Assembly: GCF_000577275.2 (NCBI RefSeq)
Contig: NZ_HG916852.1
Location: forward strand, 2,545,001-2,609,000
Direction of reading: 5' to 3'
Length of the DNA stretch: 64,000 bases
DNA from: Rhizobium favelukesii
GTDB taxonomy: Bacteria > Pseudomonadota > Alphaproteobacteria > Rhizobiales > Rhizobiaceae
In this document: positions 56,720 through 64,000 of the stretch, in pieces
How positions within the stretch are numbered: position 1 is the first letter of the stretch
Layout: each line of letters begins with the position of its first letter
Translations under genes and position numbers: made by a program
Notes under the pieces: generated by a model
Databases searched by the model: none
What the model saw: only the letters and a program-made list of their open reading frames with translations
Told to the model about the DNA's origin: nothing

Positions 56720-57508
56720 ATGCAAGACGCCGCCATCCCGGTTATCCGCTTCCCGAACGGTATCGAAGTCCCGGCACTTGGCCAGGGAACCTGGAACATG
56801 GGCGAGAAACCTTCCGAGGCGAAGAGCGAGATGGAGAGCCTGCGGGCCGGCCTCGACCTCGGCATGACCCTGATTGATACAGCGGAAATGTACGCCGACG
56901 GTGGCGCGGAGAGGATCGTCGGCGAAGCGATCCGCGGTCGCCGCGAGGAAGTCTTTCTCGTCAGCAAAGTGTATCCCTGGAACGCCAGCCGATCGGGAAC
57001 GATTGGTGCCTGCGAACACAGCCTCTCGCGTCTCGGCACAGATCGGATCGACCTCTATCTGCTGCACTGGCGTGGCGACCAGCCGCTGTCGGAAACCGTC
57101 GAAGCATTCGAAGAACTGAAGGCATCAGGCAAGATCGGCGCCTGGGGCGTTTCCAACTTCGACGAGGACGACATGAAGGAATTGCTCGGAGTTCCGGGCG
57201 GCCGCAATGTCGCGGCCAATCAGGTGCTCTACAACCTGTCGCGCCGCGGCATCGAATACGATCTGCTGCCTTGGTGCCAGGAGCGCCAAATCCCGGTTAT
57301 GGCCTACTCGCCGATCGAACAGGGGCGGATCCTGCATCATCCGGAACTAATCCGCGTCGCCAAGGCCTACCAGGCAACGCCGGCGCAGGTGGCGCTTGCC
57401 TTCCTGCTGGAGCGCGACGATGTGATGGTTATCCCGAAGACGTCGAGCGCTGCCCGCGCAGCCGAAAACCGCGATGCCGTTTCGCTCGATATAACCGACG
57501 AGGATTAG
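56720..57508 (+). CDS. aldo/keto reductase, truncated by an in-frame TAG
   Basis: The encoded 262 residues contain the AKR barrel: [20 protein letters not shown] (Asp, Tyr), [11 protein letters not shown] (Lys), [11 protein letters not shown] (His) and [19 protein letters not shown] (coenzyme site). The frame ends at TAG 57506-57508 directly after LDITDED. Reading on in frame gives AALDAAFPPPARKKPLEML and a TGA at 57566-57568, the usual C terminus of this subgroup, so a leucine codon has probably become TAG. About 20 residues are lost. The downstream remnant overlaps the ilvBN terminator. The start MQDAAIPV at 56720 fits the family; ATG 56654 is an alternative. Confidence 0.82.
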   Translation: MQDAAIPVIRFPNGIEVPALGQGTWNMGEKPSEAKSEMESLRAGLDLGMTLIDTAEMYADGGAERIVGEAIRGRREEVFLVSKVYPWNASRSGTIGACEHSLSRLGTDRIDLYLLHWRGDQPLSETVEAFEELKASGKIGAWGVSNFDEDDMKELLGVPGGRNVAANQVLYNLSRRGIEYDLLPWCQERQIPVMAYSPIEQGRILHHPELIRVAKAYQATPAQVALAFLLERDDVMVIPKTSSAARAAENRDAVSLDITDED

Positions 57509-57544
57509 GCAGCTCTTGATGCCGCTTTCCCGCCTCCGGCAAGA

Positions 57545-57579
57545 AAAAAGCCGCTGGAAATGCTCTGATCGCCAACGGC
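57545..57579 (-). terminator. rho-independent terminator of the ilvB-ilvN transcript
   Basis: On the minus strand GCCGTTGG and CCAGCGGC pair (one G-T) and are followed by TTTTTTCTT. It lies 24 bases beyond the ilvN stop codon, inside the lost 3' end of the aldo/keto reductase. Confidence 0.78.
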
Positions 57580-57602
57580 CTTAGATATCACTGCACGGTG
57601 AC

Positions 57603-58175
57603 TTACATACCCTGCGAGCCGCGGTTCATCGCTGCAATGCCGGTGCGGCAGACTTCGATGAGGCCGAGCGGCTTCACGATCGCCACGAACTGGTCGATCT
57701 TCGATGACTTGCCGGTCAGCTCCAGGATGAAGTGTTCGACGGTCGCATCGACCACCTTGGCATGAAAGGCATCGGCCAGACGGAGCGTCTCGGCACGGGT
57801 TTCGCCCTCGCCCACCACCTTGATCAGCGCCACTTCGCGCTCGATCGGCCGTTCCTGACCCAGTTCGCGGGCGCGCACTGTCAGGTCGACCACGCGGTGA
57901 ACAGGCACGATGCGCTCGAGCTGGGCCTTGATCTGCTCGAGGACGTGGGGCGTGCCGCGCGTCACAATGGTAATTCGCGACAGATGCGCCTGATGCTCAG
58001 TCTCGGAAACCGTCAGGCTCTCGATATTGTAGCCGCGGCCGGAGAACAGGCCGATGACGCGAGCAAGGACGCCCGGCTCGTTGTCGACGAGGATTGAAAG
58101 CGTGTGGCTTTCGGCTGCCGCCGTTTCCGGTGAAATGAAGTAGGCCGAGCCCGTCGGTTGTAGATGTGCATTCAT
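57603..58175 (-). CDS. ilvN: acetolactate synthase small (regulatory) subunit
   Basis: A 190-residue regulatory subunit that confers valine feedback inhibition. The ACT domain is at about 25-100 (HTLSILVDNEPGVLARVIGL, FSGRGYNIESLTVSETEHQA) and the C-terminal ACT-like domain at 105-180 (VALIKVVGEGETRAETLRLA). The start at 58175 follows AAGGAAC. It begins 25 bases after the ilvB stop codon. Often named ilvH. Confidence 0.95.
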   Translation of the reverse strand: MNAHLQPTGSAYFISPETAAAESHTLSILVDNEPGVLARVIGLFSGRGYNIESLTVSETEHQAHLSRITIVTRGTPHVLEQIKAQLERIVPVHRVVDLTVRARELGQERPIEREVALIKVVGEGETRAETLRLADAFHAKVVDATVEHFILELTGKSSKIDQFVAIVKPLGLIEVCRTGIAAMNRGSQGM

Positions 58176-58200
58176 GGTCTTGGGTTCCTTTTCCCGGAAA

Positions 58201-59994
58201 TCAGACGAGCGCTCGGCCCTTGGCGTCGATGGCATTGGCAACGGCTTCGTCAGTCGCCTCGTCCGGCAGCAGCATCTCGTTATGCGCCTTGCCCGACGGA
58301 ATCATCGGGAAGCAGTTAGCGAGATTGGCAACGCGGCAATCGAAAATGACCGGCTTCTTCACATCAATCATTTCCTGGATCGTCGCATCGAGATCAGCAG
58401 GCTTCTCGCAACGCAGGCCGACGGCACCATAAGCTTCCGCCAGCTTGACGAAGTCGGGCATCGCCTCTGTATAGGAGTTGGACAGGCGGTTGCCATGCAG
58501 CAGCTGCTGCCACTGGCGGACCATGCCCATGTACTGGTTGTTCATGATGAAGATCTTGATCGGCGCATTGTGCTGAATCGCCGCCGACATTTCCTGGATG
58601 CACATCTGGATCGAGGCATCGCCGGCGATATCGATGACGAGGCTTTCCGGATGCGCGATCTGTACGCCGAGTGCCGCCGGCAGACCGTAGCCCATCGTGC
58701 CGAGGCCGCCCGAGGTCATCCAGCGGTTGGGCTTCTCGAACCCATAGAATTGTGCCGCCCACATCTGGTGCTGACCGACTTCGGTTGTGATGTAGGTATC
58801 GCGATCCTTGGTCAACGCATAGAGACGTTCCAGTGCGTATTGCGGCATGATGACGTCGTTGCTCTTGGTGTAGGCAAAGGAGTTACGCGCGCGCCAGCGG
58901 GTGATATCGGCCCACCAATCGGCGATCTGGCTCTTCTCCGGCTTCTTCGGCAGCGCCCGCCACAGGCGAACCATATCTTCCAGAACGTTGCCGACATCGC
59001 CACGGATCGGGATATCGACGCGAACGTTCTTGTTGATCGACGAAGGATCGATATCAATGTGAATCTTCTTCGAGTTCGGAGAGAAGGCATTGAGACGACC
59101 GGTAATGCGGTCGTCGAAGCGTGCGCCGATGCAGACCATGACGTCGCAGTCGTGCATCGCCATGTTCGCCTCGTAGGAGCCGTGCATGCCGAGCATCTTC
59201 AGCCAGTTCTTGCCGGAAGCCGGATAGGCGCCGAGGCCCATCAGCGTCGAGGTGATCGGGAAGTCCGTCAGCTCGACCAGTTCACGCAGCAGCTTGGTGG
59301 CCTCGGGGCCGGAATTGACAACGCCGCCGCCGCTATAGACGACCGGGCGCTTCGCATTCGCCATCAGTTCGACAGCCGCCTGGATCTGATTGAGATCGCC
59401 CTGGACCTTCGGCTGATAGCTTTTCTGGATCGCGTGTGCTGCGGGCGGCGTATAGGTGCCGGTCGCAAACTGCACGTCCTTCGGAATATCGACGACAACT
59501 GGACCGGGACGGCCGGACTGGGCGATGCGGAACGCTTCATGGATGATGGCAGCCAGCTCGTTGACGTCCTTGACCAGCCAGTTGTGCTTGGTGCAAGGGC
59601 GCGTGATGCCGACCGTATCGCACTCCTGGAACGCATCCGAGCCGATCAGCGAGGTCGGAACCTGGCCCGTCAGGCAGACGAGCGGGATCGAATCCATCAG
59701 CGCGTCCTGCAGCGGGGTGACGGCATTCGTCGCACCAGGGCCCGACGTAACGAGCATGACACCGACCTTGCCGGTGGAGCGAGCGTAGCCTTCGGCGGCA
59801 TGGCCGGCACCCTGTTCGTGGCGAACGAGGATATGCTTGATATCGTCCTGCTGGAAGATCTCGTCGTAAATCGGCAGCACAGCGCCGCCCGGATAGCCGA
59901 AGATGTGCTCGACGCCGTTGTCCTTCAGCGCCTGGAGGACGATCTCCGCTCCCGTCATCCGATTGCCTGCTGCCTGATTGTCCGTGCCCGTCAT
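58201..59994 (-). CDS. ilvB: acetolactate synthase large (catalytic) subunit
   Basis: A 597-residue thiamine diphosphate enzyme. IFGYPGGAVLPIYDE with the catalytic glutamate further on (LVRHEQGAGHAAEGYARSTG), the FAD-binding central domain, and the ThDP motif from GDASIQMCIQEMSAAIQHNA to NNQYMGMVRQWQQLLHGN are all present. It condenses two pyruvates, or pyruvate and 2-oxobutyrate. GGAAAAG precedes the ATG. A leader peptide and attenuator lie upstream. Often named ilvI. Confidence 0.97.
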   Translation of the reverse strand: MTGTDNQAAGNRMTGAEIVLQALKDNGVEHIFGYPGGAVLPIYDEIFQQDDIKHILVRHEQGAGHAAEGYARSTGKVGVMLVTSGPGATNAVTPLQDALMDSIPLVCLTGQVPTSLIGSDAFQECDTVGITRPCTKHNWLVKDVNELAAIIHEAFRIAQSGRPGPVVVDIPKDVQFATGTYTPPAAHAIQKSYQPKVQGDLNQIQAAVELMANAKRPVVYSGGGVVNSGPEATKLLRELVELTDFPITSTLMGLGAYPASGKNWLKMLGMHGSYEANMAMHDCDVMVCIGARFDDRITGRLNAFSPNSKKIHIDIDPSSINKNVRVDIPIRGDVGNVLEDMVRLWRALPKKPEKSQIADWWADITRWRARNSFAYTKSNDVIMPQYALERLYALTKDRDTYITTEVGQHQMWAAQFYGFEKPNRWMTSGGLGTMGYGLPAALGVQIAHPESLVIDIAGDASIQMCIQEMSAAIQHNAPIKIFIMNNQYMGMVRQWQQLLHGNRLSNSYTEAMPDFVKLAEAYGAVGLRCEKPADLDATIQEMIDVKKPVIFDCRVANLANCFPMIPSGKAHNEMLLPDEATDEAVANAIDAKGRALV

Positions 59995-60059
59995 GTTTCT
60001 TTTCCGTTTTGACTGCTGGGATTTGAGTTTTGTGGTCCGGAAGCCCGAATTTCGGACAT

Positions 60060-60083
60060 AAAAAAAGGCCCCTGAGGGAGCCT
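60060..60083 (-). terminator. ilvBN attenuator terminator
   Basis: On the minus strand GGCTCC and GGGGCC form a six-pair stem (one G-T) around CTCA, followed by seven T. It lies between the leader peptide and ilvB, as an attenuator should. Upstream, GCGCATGGG and CCCATGCGC form a 9-bp stem that encloses the leader stop codon and an inner GGATGG/CCATCC hairpin. Confidence 0.78.
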
Positions 60084-60117
60084 GTCATCTAGCGCATGGG
60101 TGGCTATCGCCGGATGG

Positions 60118-60174
60118 TTACACCATCCTGCCCATGCGCCTTCCCACCACGATAAGAGCTACTGCGATTTTCAT
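60118..60174 (-). CDS. ilvL: ilv leader peptide
   Basis: An 18-residue ORF, MKIAVALIVVGRRMGRMV. Codons 3-10 are Ile-Ala-Val-Ala-Leu-Ile-Val-Val, so six of eight are branched-chain amino acids made by the pathway that starts with ilvB. Ribosome stalling there when these amino acids are scarce would prevent the terminator at 60060-60083 from forming. No ribosome binding site is visible; the promoter places the transcription start close to the ATG. Confidence 0.78.
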   Translation of the reverse strand: MKIAVALIVVGRRMGRMV

Positions 60175-60182
60175 GGGCCGAA

Positions 60183-60211
60183 GTGATAGACAGAAAATTT
60201 CGCATCGTCAA
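60183..60211 (-). promoter_or_regulatory. sigma-70-type promoter of the ilv leader
   Basis: On the minus strand TTGACG (60211-60206) and TATCAC (60188-60183) are separated by 17 bases. The -10 box ends eight bases before the leader ATG, so the transcript may be leaderless or almost so. Confidence 0.6.
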
Positions 60212-60253
60212 CGCATGCCGCAATAAAAAATCGAGCAGCATCGTACCAGCCGA

Positions 60254-62431
60254 ATGTGTGCGCGAACGGCCCGCCTGTCGCAAAAAGACTTTCTTAAACG
60301 TTCGCTCATATCCTTCTTTGCTACCGCAGGGAGTAGCCCTTTGCTGAACAAGGACTTGCACACGTCAGGCAAGGAAGGCGAGCATGACCGCCGCGATGAC
60401 CAGACCCCGGGCAACCGGCTTCTTGGTCGCGTTGTTGCGTGTAGCGGCTCTCGCGCCACAATCGCCGCCGTCGCCGAAGCCGGCGGCACAGAGCTGGCAG
60501 AACTGTGGTCGGTCGGCAGGCTTATTTCCATCAGCGTCGGTCTGAACCGTGTGGTCGCCCTCGTCTACGCCATGAACACCGGCAGCCACAGCTGGGGTGA
60601 AGGCGAAGACAACTATTTCCAGATCGAAACCGAACTGCTCGGCGAAGTCCGCGTCGACGGGGATGGCCGCGAGCAGTTCTCCACCGGCATCTCGCGCTAT
60701 CCCTACCTCGGCGCCGTCGCACACCGCATTCGCTCGGCCGACTTGATGCGCATCTATGATGCCGGCAGCGGAACAACGGCTGTCATCGGCAAGCTCACCC
60801 AGGACGAGAGCATTGATGCCGCCCTCCATATCCCTTCGATGCTGTCCAAGCACTTCGCCATCGTCGGTTCGACCGGCGTCGGCAAGTCGACGGCCGTCTC
60901 GCTGCTTTTGCACAAGGCGATCGAGGCCGACCCGAAGCTGCGCGTCCTGATCCTCGACCCGCACAACGAATTTGCCGCCGCCTTCCCGAAGCACTCCGTG
61001 GTCATCGACACCGACACACTCGATCTGCCGTTCTGGCTGATGAAGCTGGAGGAGTTCGCGGAGGTCGTCTTTAGAGGCCGAACTCCCATTCCCGAGGAGG
61101 TCGATATCCTGCGGGACCTGTTGCCGGAGGCAAAGCGTGCTTTCCGGGGCAGCGACAGCTCCCTCGTGCGACGGACGACCGAGAAGAGCTCTATTACCGC
61201 CGATACGCCCGTGCCCTACCGCATGGCCGATCTGCTCGCACTGATCGATGAGCGCATCGGCAGGCTAGAAGGCCGCAGCGAAAAGCCTCTTCTGCGATCG
61301 TTGAAGATGCGCGTCCTCGCCGCCATCAACGACCCACGCTACCACTTCATGTTCTCCAGCAATACGATCAGCGACACGATCATGGAGACGGTGGCGGAGA
61401 TATTCCGCATCCCCGGTGACAGCAGGCCGATCTGCACTTTCCAGCTGTCAGGCATTCCGTCCGAAGTCGTGAATTCCGTTGCGTCAGTCCTCTGCCGCAT
61501 GGCTTTTGAAATCGCTCTATGGAGTGACGGCGCCATCCACATGCTCGTCGTCTGCGAAGAGGCGCACCGTTACATTCCCTCCGACCCGACTCTCGGCTTC
61601 GTCCCAACGAGGCAGGCAATCGCCCGCATCGCCAAGGAGGGCCGCAAGTACGGCGTATCGCTGGGGATCATCACCCAGCGCCCCGGCGAACTCGACCAGA
61701 CGATCCTATCGCAGTGCTCGACGCTCTTTGCCATGCGCCTCGCCAATGATCGCGACCAGGAGATCATTCGCTCGGCCATTCCGAACTCATCCATCTCCAC
61801 GACAAGTTTCATTTCCTCGATCGGCAACGGTGAGGCGATCGCCTTCGGCGAAGCAATCAGCGTTCCGATGCGAATGCGCTTCTCGCGCGTCGACGAACGC
61901 TACCTGCCCAAGGCCAACGGCGCCAACGTGAAGGTAAGCGAAGAGGATCCTGACAACGTCGACCTGCGCAAGATCGTGACGCGCATGCGCGCCGTGAGCG
62001 GTCCCGATATTTCGGCGTTCCAGCAGAGCTATTCATCCGCGATCCCGAGCGGTCCCTATGAGGACGAAGACGACTATGGTGACGACTTCGACGAGCCGGC
62101 AGTGTCCCCCTCCTACCCATCGGTGCCAACGGCGGCCCCCTTACCGGCAACGCCGCCACTTGCCCCATTCGAGCCCTACCGCCGCGATATGCTGCCGGGT
62201 GCGGGCTCGCAACGCGAGCCTGTAGCCGCCGCACCACGCGCAACTGTCGCGGCACCGCAAACGTCTATCGACAGTCGCCTCGAAGCCCTGAGACGCGAAA
62301 TCCGTGGAGAAACGTCGCCGGGACAAGGCGACAAGCCAACCGTCGCGGGAAGCATTCGCCGCGAACCCGGCATGTCCCTTCGTGACAGCATACTGAAAAA
62401 GCCTCTCAGCAGCATAAATAACAAGGACTAG
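60254..62431 (+). CDS. HerA-like ATP-binding protein (DUF87)
   Basis: A protein of up to 725 residues. An N-terminal HAS-barrel-like region (LGRVVACSGSRATIAAVAEA, LWSVGRLISISVG) precedes the HerA ATPase core: Walker A HFAIVGSTGVGKSTAVSLLL at about 202-221, Walker B LVVCEEAHRYIPSDP, and ISLGIITQRPGELDQ-like segment GVSLGIITQRPGELDQTILS. The last 150 residues are Pro/Ala-rich and acidic (YEDEDDYGDDFDE), probably disordered. HerA proteins translocate DNA with a nuclease partner; no NurA-type gene is adjacent. The start is uncertain: ATG 60254 has no ribosome binding site and family homology begins about residue 50. Confidence 0.82.
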   Translation: MCARTARLSQKDFLKRSLISFFATAGSSPLLNKDLHTSGKEGEHDRRDDQTPGNRLLGRVVACSGSRATIAAVAEAGGTELAELWSVGRLISISVGLNRVVALVYAMNTGSHSWGEGEDNYFQIETELLGEVRVDGDGREQFSTGISRYPYLGAVAHRIRSADLMRIYDAGSGTTAVIGKLTQDESIDAALHIPSMLSKHFAIVGSTGVGKSTAVSLLLHKAIEADPKLRVLILDPHNEFAAAFPKHSVVIDTDTLDLPFWLMKLEEFAEVVFRGRTPIPEEVDILRDLLPEAKRAFRGSDSSLVRRTTEKSSITADTPVPYRMADLLALIDERIGRLEGRSEKPLLRSLKMRVLAAINDPRYHFMFSSNTISDTIMETVAEIFRIPGDSRPICTFQLSGIPSEVVNSVASVLCRMAFEIALWSDGAIHMLVVCEEAHRYIPSDPTLGFVPTRQAIARIAKEGRKYGVSLGIITQRPGELDQTILSQCSTLFAMRLANDRDQEIIRSAIPNSSISTTSFISSIGNGEAIAFGEAISVPMRMRFSRVDERYLPKANGANVKVSEEDPDNVDLRKIVTRMRAVSGPDISAFQQSYSSAIPSGPYEDEDDYGDDFDEPAVSPSYPSVPTAAPLPATPPLAPFEPYRRDMLPGAGSQREPVAAAPRATVAAPQTSIDSRLEALRREIRGETSPGQGDKPTVAGSIRREPGMSLRDSILKKPLSSINNKD

Positions 62432-62446
62432 TGCCGCAGGCGGTTT

Positions 62447-63337
62447 CTACCGTAGGCGCTCCCAGCTTTCGTCCATCTGGTTGCGAAACCAAGTCATTTG
62501 CCGCTTGGCGTATTGTCGCGTCGCCGCTGCACCCCGCTCCAGCACTTCATCGCGCGTAAGCTCGCCTCTCAACATCGCCGCAATCTGCGAGACGCCGATA
62601 GCCTTCATCACGGGCATATCGGGCGACAGCGAAAGGGCGAATAGCGCCCTCACCTCGTCCGCGGCCCCCTGCTCCAGCATCTTCTCGAACCGGCCGTTGA
62701 TCCGCTGATGAAGGACAGCTCGCTCCGGCTCCACGACGATCCTGCGAGACGTCGAAGGATCGACGATCACAGGGCCTGCCTGCGCCTGGAAATCGACGAT
62801 CGATCGACCAGTCGCCTCAAGAATTTCCAGCGCCCTTACGATCCGCTGCCCATCCTGTGGGCGCAGACTGTCGGCGACCAATGGATCGCGCGCTTGCAGT
62901 TGTCGATAGAGTTCCTCTGGCCCTTCCGACTGCAAGAGGGAACGGAGCCTGTTGCGCAACGCGTCCGGTATCACCGGCATATCCGAAAGCCCGCCGGTCA
63001 GCGCCTTGAAGTAGAGACCCGTTCCGCCCACAAAGATCGGTTTGCGGCCATCGGCGCGCAGGCGCTGCAGAAGATCCGTGACATCCCGCAGCCAGGCGCC
63101 CGTCGAATAGGCTCGACTCGCCGGGACGTGACCGTAGAGGTGATGCGGCACGCCTTGCATGTCCTCGTCTGAAGGTCGCGCCGTCAACACACGCAGCGTG
63201 TCATAGACCTGCATGCTATCGGCGTTGACGACGACGCCGTCGTGCTGTTTCGCCAGCTCAACGGCCAAGGCGGACTTGCCGCTGGCGGTCGGCCCGGTTA
63301 TCAGGATCGCGTTCACCGCGCTCAGAAGGTTTTCCAT
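62447..63337 (-). CDS. miaA: tRNA dimethylallyltransferase
   Basis: A 296-residue enzyme that prenylates A37 of tRNAs reading UNN codons. The P-loop ILITGPTASGKSALAVELAK, NADSMQVYDTLRVLTARPS, VPHHLYGHVPASRAYSTGAW, FVGGTGLYFKALTGGLSDMP and RQYAKRQMTWFRNQ are all family motifs. Two ATGs are adjacent (63340 and 63337). The start codon overlaps that of serB on the other strand. Confidence 0.95.
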   Translation of the reverse strand: MENLLSAVNAILITGPTASGKSALAVELAKQHDGVVVNADSMQVYDTLRVLTARPSDEDMQGVPHHLYGHVPASRAYSTGAWLRDVTDLLQRLRADGRKPIFVGGTGLYFKALTGGLSDMPVIPDALRNRLRSLLQSEGPEELYRQLQARDPLVADSLRPQDGQRIVRALEILEATGRSIVDFQAQAGPVIVDPSTSRRIVVEPERAVLHQRINGRFEKMLEQGAADEVRALFALSLSPDMPVMKAIGVSQIAAMLRGELTRDEVLERGAAATRQYAKRQMTWFRNQMDESWERLR

Positions 63338-63338
63338 C

Positions 63339-64000
63339 ATGGCCCTCGTTGCCACGCTTGTTGCCAATCCGTCAAATCCTGTTCTCACGCCTCTGATTGC
63401 CGAGCAGGCATTCGACGCGGCGAATGCTTCCGGCCTCTACTGGCTTGCTGACGGAATCGCTTGCGATATCGCGCTGAGAGACGGGACGGATATTGAAGCC
63501 GCTCGAGCCAACATTCTCGCTGTCATCGGCAGCGCAGCCATAGACCTCGTCATCCAGAATGCCGAGACACGCCGTAAGCGGCTTCTGATCGCCGACATGG
63601 ACTCCACCATGATCGGCCAGGAATGTATCGACGAACTCGCCGCCGAAGTCGGGCTAAAAGAAAAAGTGGCCGCCATTACCGCTCGTGCAATGAACGGCGA
63701 GATCGCCTTCGAGCCAGCCCTTCGCGAGCGCGTCGCACTTTTGAAAGGGCTGCCGGTTTCCGTCGTGAACGAGGTCATTGCCAAGCGCATCACGCTGACG
63801 TCAGGCGGTCCGGAACTGATCGCCACGATGAAATCGAAGGGACACTATACGGCGCTAGTCTCTGGCGGCTTCACCGTTTTCACCGGCCCCATCGCGAAGA
63901 CGCTCGGCTTCGATGAAAACCGCGCGAACGTTCTTCTAGCAGAGAACGGCCTCCTCTCCGGCTTCGTCGTTGAACCCATCCTTGGCAAGCAAGCGAAAGT
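63339..64000 (+). CDS. serB: phosphoserine phosphatase, 3' partial
   Basis: The frame begins with ATG 63339 and runs off the window after 220 complete codons. The HAD motif I is LLIADMDSTMIGQECIDELA with the nucleophile Asp, and motif II is ALVSGGFTVFTGPIAKTLGF. The N-terminal 75 residues form the regulatory domain of the long SerB type. It makes serine from phosphoserine. AAGG stands about nine bases before the start. The last steps (motif III) lie beyond the window. Confidence 0.95.
   Translation, partial: MALVATLVANPSNPVLTPLIAEQAFDAANASGLYWLADGIACDIALRDGTDIEAARANILAVIGSAAIDLVIQNAETRRKRLLIADMDSTMIGQECIDELAAEVGLKEKVAAITARAMNGEIAFEPALRERVALLKGLPVSVVNEVIAKRITLTSGGPELIATMKSKGHYTALVSGGFTVFTGPIAKTLGFDENRANVLLAENGLLSGFVVEPILGKQAK

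Noticed and set aside
58174..60012. A 612-codon frame on the plus strand opposite ilvB
   Set aside because: It is the antisense shadow of ilvB in high-GC DNA, with no ribosome binding site and Arg/Asp/Ala-rich composition typical of such shadows.
60254..62431. HerA-NurA type defence or repair operon
   Set aside because: The ATPase stands alone; the neighbours are the housekeeping genes miaA and ilvB.

Overview
The window looks like a chromosomal segment of a member of the Rhizobiaceae (Rhizobium or a close relative). The grounds are the divergent serB/miaA pair, the ilvB-ilvN operon with ilvC about 21 kb away on the same strand, BA14K and DUF992 exported proteins, a MocE/MocF pair, and high GC with strong GGAGG ribosome binding sites. 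This is a judgement from gene content, not from a search.

Layout. 1-3.4 kb: end of a beta-propeller protein gene, an MscS-type channel gene, a serine recombinase cut off after about 49 codons, and a tRNA-3'-end-like sequence; it looks like the edge of an inserted segment. 3.6-8.9 kb: amino-acid oxidase, adenylate cyclase, Hyi-like isomerase, lytic transglycosylase and a decayed lipoprotein. 9.7-18.2 kb: a compact catabolic locus made of a sugar-binding protein, a membrane di-iron hydroxylase, a LacI regulator, a TIM-barrel isomerase, glutathione-dependent formaldehyde dehydrogenase, a MocE ferredoxin, a MocF reductase and a Gfo/Idh dehydrogenase. 18.3-24.8 kb: small exported proteins, a complete IS701-family element, and an eroded integrative element (methylase tail, excisionase-like ORF, shattered integrase) beside tRNA-Lys. 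24.9-35.8 kb: PhzF/Nudix/EEP operon, an iron-type ABC transporter with a frameshifted permease, aldo/keto reductase, aminotransferase, YidB- and GlsB-like stress proteins and a methyltransferase. 35.8-57.5 kb: ilvC, then many regulator-target pairs (TetR, AraC-ADH, Lrp-racemase, MarR-GNAT, TetR-MFS, HxlR-QorB), PdxJ, a MerR/LuxR-like fusion, a RecD-like helicase, a COG4315/ECF sigma/anti-sigma operon, a Co-type nitrile hydratase operon, SDR-DoxX/DUF2269, LysE and an aldo/keto reductase. 57.5-64 kb: ilvN, ilvB with a leader peptide and attenuator, a HerA-like ATPase, miaA and serB.

The most interesting unit is the 9.7-18.2 kb locus. Its gene set parallels the rhizopine (moc) catabolic genes: MocE ferredoxin, MocF reductase, a MocA-like dehydrogenase, a MocC-like TIM barrel and a lone binding protein. 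It differs in having a sterol-desaturase-family di-iron enzyme as the likely oxygenase and a formaldehyde dehydrogenase inside the cluster. A 16-bp motif, TGAGGTKTTYTSATCA, occurs four times, in the four promoter regions of this locus, which ties the genes into one likely LacI-controlled regulon. The inferred job is uptake of a methylated cyclitol or sugar, oxidative O- or N-demethylation, capture of the formaldehyde, and isomerisation/oxidation of the product. Its terminal dehydrogenase carries a frameshift here.

The window carries an unusual number of lesions outside the obvious mobile DNA: frameshifts in the Gfo/Idh dehydrogenase, an ABC permease and a lipoprotein, and in-frame TAG stops in a TetR regulator and an aldo/keto reductase. 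These are either real decay or base-calling errors.
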